Assembly (NCBI RefSeq): GCF_003858535.1 | Contig: NZ_RQTJ01000025.1 | Coordinates: 1-39,740, forward strand | DNA: 39,740 nt | Reading direction: 5' to 3' | Source: Paenimyroides viscosum | GTDB taxonomy: Bacteria; Bacteroidota; Bacteroidia; Flavobacteriales; Flavobacteriaceae | Notes under the pieces: generated by a model | Told to the model about the DNA's origin: nothing | What the model saw: only the letters and a program-made list of their open reading frames with translations | Databases searched by the model: none | Made by a program: the position numbers and the translations under genes | Shown: positions 32,989 through 39,740 of the stretch, in pieces | Layout: each line of letters opens with the position of its first letter | Numbering within the stretch: the stretch's first letter is position 1

Positions 32989-33020
32989 AAAAAGCGAAAC
33001 CTTAAATGGTTTCGCTTTTT
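32989..33020. terminator. Bidirectional terminator overlapping a stop codon
   Basis: AAAAAGCGAAACC (32989-33001) pairs with GGTTTCGCTTTTT (33008-33020). The 6-base loop holds the stop codon of the minus-strand hydroxylase gene, whose last codons form the right arm. T-tracts occur on both strands. Confidence 0.9.
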
Positions 33021-33685
33021 GTTTCTTTATCAAACATTAATTCTTTAGATTTTCTTTTATCTATTCGGTGTTTTTTAAAATCGAATGTTGTTCCAAATAC
33101 TTTATCCCAAATAGTATTACTAACACCAAAACCTAAATTATCGTTACGGTAGTGATGCAAATGGTGATTACGCCAAATTGGCTGCAAAAACTTAAAAGGT
33201 GGTTCAATAGCGTGTATTAAATAATGCATAGACGCATACATTAACCAACCTAACATAAACCCCGGGTAAAAAGCAAAAGCATATTTTCCTAAAATCAATA
33301 ATTGAATCCCTAGTAATGCACCAGCTATTATTAAACTAGGTACAGGTGGCATAAACAACCGTGTTCTATCTTTAGGGTAATGGTGGTGGTTGCCGTGCAT
33401 TATGTAGGCAAATTTCTGCATGCTTTCTTTTTCACTTATTAAATGAAAAATGTAACGATGTGCTATGTATTCAAAAAAGGTCCAAAAAAACAAGGCAAAT
33501 ATCGAAATACTAAACATAATTAATAAAGGTATATTATGTTTTACATACCCGTAGTAAAAACAATAGATTAAAAGAGGCAAATGAATACCCCAACTTAACA
33601 AAGGATGACCTTTGGTTAAGAATTCTAAAAACGAGTTTTTGAACAGTTGTGCCTGCCCTGAGTTTTCTACTTTTTGACCTTTCAT
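33002..33685 (-). CDS. Fatty acid hydroxylase/sterol desaturase family protein
   Basis: 227 residues. A four-helix integral membrane di-iron enzyme of the FA_hydroxylase superfamily. The histidine clusters are present: HRYIFH (76-81), HGNHHHYP (97-104), HYLIH and NHHLHHYRNDNLGFGVSNTIWDKVFGTTF. The short length and HGNHHHYPKD form match fatty acid 2-hydroxylase-like (Scs7-type) members, so hydroxylation of an acyl chain, for example in sphingolipid or ornithine-lipid, is a plausible role; this is inference. It lies 55 bases downstream of a FabH-type ketosynthase, but a promoter over the end of that gene means it can also be transcribed alone. Confidence 0.85.
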   Translation of the reverse strand: MKGQKVENSGQAQLFKNSFLEFLTKGHPLLSWGIHLPLLIYCFYYGYVKHNIPLLIMFSISIFALFFWTFFEYIAHRYIFHLISEKESMQKFAYIMHGNHHHYPKDRTRLFMPPVPSLIIAGALLGIQLLILGKYAFAFYPGFMLGWLMYASMHYLIHAIEPPFKFLQPIWRNHHLHHYRNDNLGFGVSNTIWDKVFGTTFDFKKHRIDKRKSKELMFDKETKSETI

Positions 33686-33719
33686 AGCTTTTTCTTTTTT
33701 ATTCCTAATTTACTAAGAA

Positions 33720-33747
33720 CAAATCTAAACTACAAGTTTTTTACCAA
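33720..33747 (-). promoter_or_regulatory. Promoter of hydroxylase gene, overlapping fabH end
   Basis: On the minus strand this is TTG (33747-33745), a 17-base spacer, then TAGATTTG (33727-33720). The -33 part lies in the last codons of the ketosynthase gene. Confidence 0.6.
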
Positions 33748-34748
33748 CGAATTATTGCACTTGCCCATGTAAAACCACTTCCAAAGGCTGCAAGCACTAC
33801 TAAATCACCTTCGTTAATCTTTCCATTTTCCCATGCTTCTGTTAATGCAATTGGTACCGATGCCGCGGTTGTATTACCGTATTTCATAATGTTGTTATAC
33901 ACCTGATTATCGGTTAGTTTAAACTTTTGCTGAATGAATTGTGATATTCTAAAATTTGCTTGGTGAGGGATTAACATATTGATATCTGCCACCTGCAAAT
34001 TATTTGCTTGCAAGCCTTCATTTATCACTTCAGAAAATCGAACCACAGCATTTTTAAATACAAATTGCCCATTCATGTTTGGGTAGTACGATTCATCGTC
34101 TGGATTATTTTCTTTAATGATATCTGTAACCCAACGTTTACCCATTCCGGGTGCAATTAAAGCTAATTCTTCGGCATGTTCCCCTTCTGAATGTAAATGG
34201 GTAGATAAAATTCCTTTCGATAAATCTTCGGTTCTGCTTAAGATCACTGCTCCTGCTCCATCGCCAAAAATCACCGAAACACCACGTCCACGAGTTGTCA
34301 TATCTAAACCTTTAGAATGCACTTCAGATCCTACAACCAAAATATTTTTATACATTCCGGTTTTTATAAACTGATCGGCAACCGATAATGCGTAAATAAA
34401 GCCTGAACATTGATTGCGAATATCTAACGCTCCAACTGTTTTTATTCCTAATTCTTTTTGTAATGTTACGCCAGGTCCTGGAAAGTAATAATCAGGACTT
34501 AATGTTGCAAAAACAATAAAATCAATATCGTTTTTATCTATTTTAGCTCGATCTATAGCAACTTTAGAAGCCTTTAATGCCATACCCGAAGTGGTATCTT
34601 CAGGTAAAACAACATGGCGACGTTCTTTTATACCGGTACGTTCCTGAATCCATTCATCATTAGTATCCATTAATTTAGATAAATCTTCATTGGTTACCAC
34701 ATTTTCAGGTACATAAAAACCTAAACCGGTTATTTTAGAATGATACAT
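33741..34748 (-). CDS. fabH: 3-oxoacyl-ACP synthase III (ketoacyl-ACP synthase III)
   Basis: 335 residues, thiolase fold. It condenses an acyl-CoA starter with malonyl-ACP to begin fatty acid synthesis. The active-site Cys114 is in DIRNQCSGFIYAL, His262 in LIPHQANFRI and Asn292 in YGNTTAASVP; the GDGAGAVIL segment and the final FGSGFTWASAIIRW are family marks. It is not next to plsX/rpmF, which often flank the main fabH, so it may be a second, specialised copy supplying lipids connected with the adjacent hydroxylase. A -7 box (TAAATTTG) lies at 34771-34778 on its strand. Confidence 0.9.
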   Translation of the reverse strand: MYHSKITGLGFYVPENVVTNEDLSKLMDTNDEWIQERTGIKERRHVVLPEDTTSGMALKASKVAIDRAKIDKNDIDFIVFATLSPDYYFPGPGVTLQKELGIKTVGALDIRNQCSGFIYALSVADQFIKTGMYKNILVVGSEVHSKGLDMTTRGRGVSVIFGDGAGAVILSRTEDLSKGILSTHLHSEGEHAEELALIAPGMGKRWVTDIIKENNPDDESYYPNMNGQFVFKNAVVRFSEVINEGLQANNLQVADINMLIPHQANFRISQFIQQKFKLTDNQVYNNIMKYGNTTAASVPIALTEAWENGKINEGDLVVLAAFGSGFTWASAIIRW

Positions 34749-34770
34749 ATTTGTTCTTTTATATAATAAA

Positions 34771-34778
34771 CAAATTTA
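34771..34778 (-). promoter_or_regulatory. Probable -7 element of fabH promoter
   Basis: TAAATTTG on the minus strand, 23-30 bases before the ATG at 34748. No -33 TTG is evident. Confidence 0.5.
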
Positions 34779-34828
34779 CTTATATTTTTTAAAACACTAC
34801 GCTTCATTAATTTTAAGTTTTAAATAGT

Positions 34829-34836
34829 TATTTTTG
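34829..34836 (+). promoter_or_regulatory. Probable -7 element of S9 peptidase promoter
   Basis: TATTTTTG matches TAnnTTTG and lies 18 bases before the ATG at 34854. Confidence 0.5.
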
Positions 34837-34853
34837 TTGAAACTCAATATAAC

Positions 34854-37271
34854 ATGAAAAAAATAAAGCAAACACTTTTAGCATTAGTATTAGCTACAGC
34901 GCCTATGACTGCACAAGAAAATATTTCGTATCAAAAACCATCAAAAGAAATTTTACAGCTTGCAGATTATGATCGTGCACCCACGGTTTCAATGAATTCT
35001 AACAAAGAATGGATGGTTTTATCTTATCGAAATACTTATAAAAGTTTAGATGAGCTAAATCAAGACGAATTGCGATTAGGTGGGTTACGTATTAATCCAA
35101 CAACAAATATTTCAAGTACGGCATCGTTCATCAACAATATCAAAATAAAAAAAACAAACGATAAAACCGAGACAATAGTTAAAGGTTTACCTGTAAATGC
35201 ATTAATAAGCAATTTAACTTGGGCACCTAATGAAACCAAATTGGCTTTCACAAATACTACAGCAACGGGTAACGAATTGTGGGTTTTAGATTTACAAACT
35301 GCTATGGCTACAAAATTAACCAATGCTATTTTAAATGCCAATTTAGGCAACCCAATCACTTGGTATAAAAACAGTAATGAATTATTAATTAAGGTTATTC
35401 CTGAAAACAGAAAACCTTTGATTGATGCTGCTAAAGCCATACCAACCGGACCTATTGTTTCTACTGCCGAAGAAGGTGTGGTATCGCAAAATAGAACCTA
35501 TCAAGATTTGTTGAAAAACAAAACCGACGAAACTAATTTTGAAACCATTGTTACATCAGAATTATACACAATTGATTTAAACGGAAATAAAAAACTGTTT
35601 AAAAAAGCCGATTTGTATGGTGGGGAAACATTTTCACCAGACGGAAACTACATTTTACTAACAACCCTACAAAAACCGTTTTCGTATTTGGTTCCGTTAA
35701 GCCGTTTCCCAATGAAAACAATAGCTTATACCGCAGAAGGGAAAGAAGTTAAGCTAGTGAACGATGTAGCTTTAAGCGAAATAATGCCAAAGGGATTTAT
35801 GGCAGTTCGCGAAGGCAAACGCAGCATGAGTTGGAGAAGTGACAAACCTGCTAGTTTATTTTTTGTTGAAGCTTTAGATGGTGGTGACCCTGCTAAAACG
35901 GTTACACACCGCGATGCTTTATACACTTGGGACGCACCATTTACAACCCAACCAGAACTATTAACTAAAACAACACAACGTTTTGCTGGAATTACGTGGG
36001 GTGATGATGAAACTGCAATTGTTTATGACCAATGGTATGATACACGAAATATTAAAACGTATTTACTTAATCCATCTACAAAATCTGAATTAAAGGTAAT
36101 TTGGGATCGAAATTCGCAAGATATTTACAGTGACCCAGGTAATTTTCAGACTAAAAAGAATAAATGGGGCAGATATACTTTACAGAAAGAAGGAACTAAA
36201 ATGTATTTAATTGGCGATGGTCATACTAAAGACGGGCAATTTCCTTTTATTGATGAATTTGATTTGGCTACTTTAAAAACAAACCGATTGTATCAATCAA
36301 ACCTTACAGATCGTATTGAATCAATTTCTGAAATCATCGATATTAAAAAAGGTGATGTTCTGGTAAATATTCAATCTAAAACAGATTATCCAAACTATTA
36401 CTTCCGCAACATCAAATCTAAAAAAGATTTAAAGCAAATTACGTTTAACAAGAATCCGTTCGAAAGTATTAAAGATGTTCATAAAGAAGTGATTAAATAC
36501 AAACGTAAAGACGGTGTTGAACTATCTGGAACGTTATATTTACCGGCTGGTTTCAACAAAAAAAATCCATCAAAAAAACTGCCTTTGTTAATTTGGGCGT
36601 ATCCTGCAGAATATAAAGATAAAAACAGTGCAGGACAATCGTCTGCAAATCCTAACGAATTTACGTTTCCTTATTACGGATCGTTTGTTTACTGGGCTGC
36701 TAAAGGTTACGCTGTTTTAGACGATGCTGCTTTCCCAATTATTGGTGAAGGAACGCAAGAACCAAATGATACCTTTATTGAACAATTGGCAATGAATGCC
36801 GAAGCTGCGATTGATGCGGTTGATAATTTAGGATATATTGACAGAACACGTGTGGGTGTTGGCGGACATTCGTACGGGGCATTTATGACAGCGAATTTAT
36901 TGGCACATACTAATTTATTTGCTTGTGGAATTGCACGTTCGGGTGCTTACAACAGAACGTTAACTCCGTTTGGTTTTCAAAGAGAACAACGTAATTATTG
37001 GGAAGTTCCTAATGTTTACAACACCATGTCGCCTTTTATGAATGCCGAAAAAATGAAAACACCAATGTTGTTGGTTCACGGTGAAGCAGATAACAATCCG
37101 GGAACTTTTACCTTACAAACCGAACGTTATTTTCAGGCTTTAAAAGGTTTGGGCGCACCGGTACGTATGGTTATTTTGCCAAAAGAAAGTCACAGTTATG
37201 TTGCTAAAGAAAATATTTTACACCTACTTTGGGAACAAGAACAGTTTTTAGATAAACACTTGAAAAAGTAG
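34854..37271 (+). CDS. Secreted S9 family (prolyl oligopeptidase-like) serine peptidase
   Basis: 805 residues. Signal peptide 1-20 (LLALVLATAPMTAQ), so periplasmic or exported. An N-terminal beta-propeller (about 40-530; blade motifs such as SNLTWAPNETKLAFTNT, GGETFSPDGNYILLTT) gates a C-terminal alpha/beta-hydrolase domain (about 545-805). The catalytic triad by motif is Ser673 in GVGGHSYGAFM, Asp746 in HGEADNNPG and His780 in KESHSY. The GGHSYGA elbow and the LTPFGFQREQRNYWEVPNVYNTMSPF segment fit the S9 subgroup annotated as prolyl oligopeptidase or glutamyl endopeptidase-like. It probably cleaves short peptides. It is monocistronic, with promoter and terminator visible. Confidence 0.9.
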   Translation: MKKIKQTLLALVLATAPMTAQENISYQKPSKEILQLADYDRAPTVSMNSNKEWMVLSYRNTYKSLDELNQDELRLGGLRINPTTNISSTASFINNIKIKKTNDKTETIVKGLPVNALISNLTWAPNETKLAFTNTTATGNELWVLDLQTAMATKLTNAILNANLGNPITWYKNSNELLIKVIPENRKPLIDAAKAIPTGPIVSTAEEGVVSQNRTYQDLLKNKTDETNFETIVTSELYTIDLNGNKKLFKKADLYGGETFSPDGNYILLTTLQKPFSYLVPLSRFPMKTIAYTAEGKEVKLVNDVALSEIMPKGFMAVREGKRSMSWRSDKPASLFFVEALDGGDPAKTVTHRDALYTWDAPFTTQPELLTKTTQRFAGITWGDDETAIVYDQWYDTRNIKTYLLNPSTKSELKVIWDRNSQDIYSDPGNFQTKKNKWGRYTLQKEGTKMYLIGDGHTKDGQFPFIDEFDLATLKTNRLYQSNLTDRIESISEIIDIKKGDVLVNIQSKTDYPNYYFRNIKSKKDLKQITFNKNPFESIKDVHKEVIKYKRKDGVELSGTLYLPAGFNKKNPSKKLPLLIWAYPAEYKDKNSAGQSSANPNEFTFPYYGSFVYWAAKGYAVLDDAAFPIIGEGTQEPNDTFIEQLAMNAEAAIDAVDNLGYIDRTRVGVGGHSYGAFMTANLLAHTNLFACGIARSGAYNRTLTPFGFQREQRNYWEVPNVYNTMSPFMNAEKMKTPMLLVHGEADNNPGTFTLQTERYFQALKGLGAPVRMVILPKESHSYVAKENILHLLWEQEQFLDKHLKK

Positions 37272-37282
37272 TATATGAAACT

Positions 37283-37313
37283 AAAAAGTCAACTCGCTGA
37301 GTTGACTTTTTTT
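37283..37313. terminator. Bidirectional terminator
   Basis: AAAAAGTCAACTC (37283-37295) pairs with GAGTTGACTTTTT (37299-37311) with a 3-base loop. It ends the peptidase gene and touches the stop of the converging ABC gene at 37313. Confidence 0.88.
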
Positions 37314-38242
37314 TATCTAATTTGAAATTTTATAATTCCTTTTAAAGGCTCACGCGATTCTATGGTTAGAATAATATCTTGAAATTTAGCTTTTAATAAA
37401 TATACCCTGCCACTGTAATAACACGAAATAATTTCGGCTTGGTAGCCTTCACTTGATATAAAAAATTGATGCGGTCTAATTAAAAGCACTTCATCATTTT
37501 GAATACTTAAATAGCGAACGGGAATTAAATTTACTTCACCCGTTAACTGCGCAATGTATTCACTTGACGGAAGTTCATAAATATGCTGTGGTGTTTCTTT
37601 AGTTACAATTTGCCCATCTTTCATTACAATAACTTCGTCTGAAAACATTAAAATTTCTTCGGGTGTATGCGAAGTGTAAATTATTGTAATTCCTTTTGAT
37701 TTACAATATTGAAACACATGTTGGCTTAATTTACTTTTTTGATGATGATCGATATGAGAAAAAGGTTCATCTAACAAAAGTAATTCAGGCTCTAACGCTA
37801 AAACTTTTGCCAAGGCTACTCTTTGCATTTGCCCACCACTTAAAAACTTAGCTTTAACATTTGCAAACTCGTTCATTCCAACCAAAGTTAGCAACTCATT
37901 TACGCGATTTGCTTTTTCTTTCAGATAAAAATTCGATAAAAACCTTCCCACATTTTCAGCAACCGAAACAAAAGGCATTAAATCAAAATCTTGTGCCAAA
38001 TACTTCATTTTATCCATTCCGGGTACTAAATGGTAAGCTGGTCCTAAAACTTGATCTGCTTTCCAAAATATTTTCCCCTCGGTTAAGTTTAATAAACCAT
38101 ATAAAGCTTTTATCAGTGTAGATTTTCCACTACCACTTTCGCCAATAAGTGCAATACTTTGACCTTTTAGAACAGAAAAACTAATTTGCGATAAAACTTC
38201 TTTGTCTTCATAAGAAAACGAAATAGATTGAACTCTTAACAT
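37313..38242 (-). CDS. Orphan ABC transporter ATP-binding protein (PotA/FbpC-like)
   Basis: 309 residues. Nucleotide-binding domain with Walker A GESGSGKST (34-42), Q-loop YLAQDFDLMP, signature LSGGQMQR (134-141), Walker B LLLLDEPFSHID (154-165) and switch His in TSHTPEE. The C-terminal ~75 residues (VNLIPVRYLSIQNDEVLLIRPHQFFIS...YLLKAKFQDIILTIES) look like the TOBE-type regulatory domain of importers for polyamines, iron or molybdate. No permease or binding protein is encoded nearby, so the partner is elsewhere or it has a non-transport role. The ATG directly follows the U-tract of the trxB terminator. Confidence 0.85.
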   Translation of the reverse strand: MLRVQSISFSYEDKEVLSQISFSVLKGQSIALIGESGSGKSTLIKALYGLLNLTEGKIFWKADQVLGPAYHLVPGMDKMKYLAQDFDLMPFVSVAENVGRFLSNFYLKEKANRVNELLTLVGMNEFANVKAKFLSGGQMQRVALAKVLALEPELLLLDEPFSHIDHHQKSKLSQHVFQYCKSKGITIIYTSHTPEEILMFSDEVIVMKDGQIVTKETPQHIYELPSSEYIAQLTGEVNLIPVRYLSIQNDEVLLIRPHQFFISSEGYQAEIISCYYSGRVYLLKAKFQDIILTIESREPLKGIIKFQIR

Positions 38243-38265
38243 AAAAAAAAGCGACCGAAGCCGCT
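38243..38265 (-). terminator. Terminator of trxB with UUCG loop, abutting the next start codon
   Basis: On the minus strand AGCGGC-TTCG-GTCGCT (38265-38250) forms a hairpin with one G-U pair and a stable UUCG loop. It is followed by eight T (38250-38243) and immediately by the ATG at 38242. Confidence 0.82.
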
Positions 38266-38280
38266 CTGTATTAAAATAGA

Positions 38281-39228
38281 TTAACTTAAACTTGCTAGGT
38301 AACGTTCGGCATCTAAAGCGGCGATACAGCCTGAACCTGCAGCCGTAATTGCTTGGCGGTAATCTTTATCTTGCACATCGCCACAAGCAAAAACACCCGG
38401 CATATTTGTTTTAGATGTTTTACCTTCGGTGATTAAATATCCGGTTTCGTCCATAGTTAACTGACCTGCGAAAATATCGGTATTTGGTTTATGACCAATT
38501 GCCACGAAAACTCCCGTAACAGCTACTTCTTTTTTCTCGCCGGTAACGTTATTCACTACACGCACCCCATTTACTATTTGTCCGTCACCTAAAACCTCAT
38601 CAATTTCGGTACTCATTAAAATTTCAATGTTTGGTGTATTTTTAACGCGATCTTCCATGATTTTTGACGCACGGAATTTTTCTGATCTAACCAACATGGT
38701 AACTTTTTTACATAAATGCGATAAGTAATGTGCTTCTTCACAAGCAGAATCTCCTGCACCAACAATAATAACCTCTTGATTACGATAGAAAAAACCATCG
38801 CAAACCGCACAAGCCGATACACCACCACCCATTTGTAAATAGTGTTGTTCTGAAGGTAACCCTAAATATTTAGCCGTTGCGCCAGTTGATATAATTACTG
38901 TTTTAGCGTGAATTTCAATTGTATCGTTAATCCATACTTTTTTAATTTCGCCCGATAAATCAACTTTTGTAGCAAATCCATCGCGTACATCAGTACCAAA
39001 TCGTTTTGCCTGCGCTTGCAACTGCATCATCATTTCCGGACCTGTAACACCATCCGGATATCCCGGAAAGTTTTCAACCTCATTTGTAGTAGTTAACTGT
39101 CCACCAGGTTGCATACCTTGATACAGAACCGGGTTCATATTAGCACGCGCTGCATAAATTGCTGCTGTGTAACCTGCAGGACCCGAACCTATAATTAAGC
39201 ATTTTATTGTTTCTATAGTTGTTGACAT
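38281..39228 (-). CDS. trxB: Thioredoxin-disulfide reductase
   Basis: 315 residues, a cytoplasmic homodimeric flavoenzyme passing electrons from NADPH to thioredoxin. FAD site GSGPAGYTAAIYAAR (14-28), redox CxxC at Cys140-Ala-Val-Cys143 (CAVCDGFF), NADPH site IIVGAGDSACEEA, and the C-terminal FAD motif FACGDVQDKDYRQAITAAGSGCIAA. Length and motifs are fully normal. A -7 box lies upstream (TATTTTTG, 39253-39260 on the minus strand), and a UUCG terminator lies downstream. Confidence 0.97.
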   Translation of the reverse strand: MSTTIETIKCLIIGSGPAGYTAAIYAARANMNPVLYQGMQPGGQLTTTNEVENFPGYPDGVTGPEMMMQLQAQAKRFGTDVRDGFATKVDLSGEIKKVWINDTIEIHAKTVIISTGATAKYLGLPSEQHYLQMGGGVSACAVCDGFFYRNQEVIIVGAGDSACEEAHYLSHLCKKVTMLVRSEKFRASKIMEDRVKNTPNIEILMSTEIDEVLGDGQIVNGVRVVNNVTGEKKEVAVTGVFVAIGHKPNTDIFAGQLTMDETGYLITEGKTSKTNMPGVFACGDVQDKDYRQAITAAGSGCIAALDAERYLASLS

Positions 39229-39252
39229 TTTTCGAATTTATTTTAAGAACCA

Positions 39253-39260
39253 CAAAAATA
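39253..39260 (-). promoter_or_regulatory. Probable -7 element of trxB promoter
   Basis: TATTTTTG on the minus strand, 25-32 bases before the trxB ATG at 39228. Confidence 0.5.
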
Positions 39261-39365
39261 TATATTTATATATGGATATAAAAGAAAGTTGTAGTTTAAA
39301 TATCTATTATATAATCAATTGAATTTATACTAAATATTTTTTTTTATTTTTTTAGCTGTTTATGT

Positions 39366-39394
39366 TTGATAAACCATTTTTTTATCTAAATTTG
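39366..39394 (+). promoter_or_regulatory. Promoter of tRNA-Pro operon
   Basis: TTG (39366-39368), an 18-base spacer, then TAAATTTG (39387-39394) give a full -33/-7 match. It lies 20 bases before the first tRNA. Confidence 0.75.
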
Positions 39395-39414
39395 CACCGC
39401 AATGAAAGATTATT

Positions 39415-39489
39415 CGGGGTGTAGCGTAGCCCGGTTATCGCGCCTGCTTTGGGAGCAGGAGGCCGCAGGTTCGAATCCTGCCACCCCGA
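39415..39489 (+). tRNA. tRNA-Pro (UGG), copy 1
   Basis: 75 bases. Acceptor stem CGGGGTG/CACCCCG, anticodon stem CCTGC/GCAGG with loop TTTGGGA giving anticodon TGG, and T-arm GCAGG-TTCGAAT-CCTGC. The discriminator base is A and CCA is not encoded. Confidence 0.96.
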
Positions 39490-39522
39490 CTAAAATTTTA
39501 ATGCAACAAAAAAGATAACCTT

Positions 39523-39597
39523 CGGGGTGTAGCGTAGCCCGGTTATCGCGCCTGCTTTGGGAGCAGGAGGCCGCAGGTTCGAATCCTGCCACCCCGA
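39523..39597 (+). tRNA. tRNA-Pro (UGG), copy 2
   Basis: Identical to copy 1, 108 bases downstream. The match extends a few bases on either side (39413-39494 equals 39521-39602), showing a recent or conversion-maintained tandem duplication. Both copies share one promoter and one terminator. Confidence 0.96.
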
Positions 39598-39599
39598 CT

Positions 39600-39634
39600 A
39601 AAGCCTTCTTAAACAAGAAGGCTTTGTTATTTTA
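39600..39634 (+). terminator. Terminator of tRNA-Pro operon
   Basis: AAAGCCTTCTT (39600-39610) pairs with AAGAAGGCTTT (39615-39625) across AAAC, followed by a T-rich stretch. Confidence 0.85.
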
Positions 39635-39640
39635 TGCATT

Positions 39641-39740
39641 ATGTTTTTTGTTTATATACTCAACTCAAATAATCTGAATCAATTTTATATTGGATATACT
39701 TCAATGATATTAGAAGACAGATTAAGACGTCACTTAAGTT
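39641..39740 (+). CDS. GIY-YIG nuclease family protein, start only (cut by window end)
   Basis: The ATG at 39641 opens 33 codons without a stop before the window ends. The translated start, MFFVYILNSNNLNQFYIGYT, continues to LEDRLRRHLS. It contains the two core strands VYIL and FYIGYT and the following helix with the catalytic Arg (DRLRRH) of the small single-domain GIY-YIG family (about 80-100 residues when complete). Members are common in Flavobacteriaceae, often near tRNA genes; their role is unclear (DNA repair or mobile-element remnant are both proposed uses of the fold). The gene lies 16 bases after the tRNA terminator arm, so its promoter must be within or upstream of the tRNA unit. 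Confidence 0.82.
   Translation, partial: MFFVYILNSNNLNQFYIGYTSMILEDRLRRHLS

Larger units (their letters stand above)
39413..39602 (+). repeat. 82-base tandem direct repeat holding the two tRNA-Pro genes
   Basis: 39413-39494 and 39521-39602 are identical; the 26 bases between them are unrelated. The unit is slightly longer than the tRNA itself. Confidence 0.9.

Noticed and set aside
39410..39616. Minus-strand ORF with a repeated GVAGFEPAASCSQSRRDNRATLHPE peptide
   Set aside because: It is the antisense of the two tRNA-Pro genes; this translated tRNA pattern is a well-known false ORF.

Overview
The window is a chromosomal segment from a member of the Bacteroidota, most likely a Flavobacteriaceae species (Flavobacterium/Myroides-like). 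The evidence is the low GC content, secreted proteins with type IX secretion (T9SS) sorting tails of both type A and type B, an outer-membrane beta-barrel receptor with a CarboxypepD_reg-like N-terminus, a GAPDH with the long N-terminal extension usual in this phylum, and many promoters of the Bacteroidota form TTG-N17/18-TAnnTTTG. No phage, CRISPR array, insertion sequence or rRNA is visible. Most of the window is a mosaic of housekeeping genes and small accessory operons.

Layout. 1-1458: a T9SS type A secreted protein (-), then a 370-base divergent gap with a perfect terminator-like hairpin. 1459-5313: gap (GAPDH), a redoxin, and a membrane-linked FMN glutamate-synthase-like protein (+). 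5350-9468: a three-gene cluster on the minus strand, with two paralogous T9SS type B proteins around a small lipoprotein. 9542-11040: lpxK (lipid A) coupled to a PH-like membrane protein (-). 11109-14747: Nif3-like protein, coiled-coil 'zinc ribbon' protein without cysteines, alpha/beta hydrolase and rluF (+). 14776-17827: a four-gene minus-strand operon (six-TM protein, winged-helix regulator, DUF4173 membrane protein, small membrane protein) with the same inverted repeat before its first gene and before the DUF4173 gene. 17882-19395: lipoprotein plus HutD-family protein. 19453-23575: membrane-anchored MutS-like ATPase, folD and ffh (-). 23686-26605: a small membrane protein and argS, which is about 200 residues longer than usual because of two in-frame insertions. 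26795-32415: TonB-type receptor, then an ABC ATPase overlapping an ABC permease that is fused to a periplasmic DUF4369/TlpA-like thioredoxin. 32576-34748: lipoprotein (+), fatty-acid hydroxylase and a fabH-type ketosynthase (-). 34854-39228: S9 peptidase (+), orphan ABC ATPase and trxB (-). 39415-39740: two identical tRNA-Pro(UGG) genes and the start of a GIY-YIG nuclease cut by the window edge.

The strongest candidates for new biology are (1) the ABC permease-thioredoxin fusion, whose odd number of predicted TM helices would place the thioredoxin in the periplasm; (2) the doubly expanded ArgS; (3) the winged-helix operon with its repeated TACTTTG-N5-CAAAGTT operator; (4) the T9SS type B/lipoprotein/type B cluster; (5) two genes whose AUG directly follows the U-tract of the preceding gene's terminator; and (6) the hairpin and alternative stems upstream of gap. 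All functional calls come from reading motifs by eye; no database search was run.
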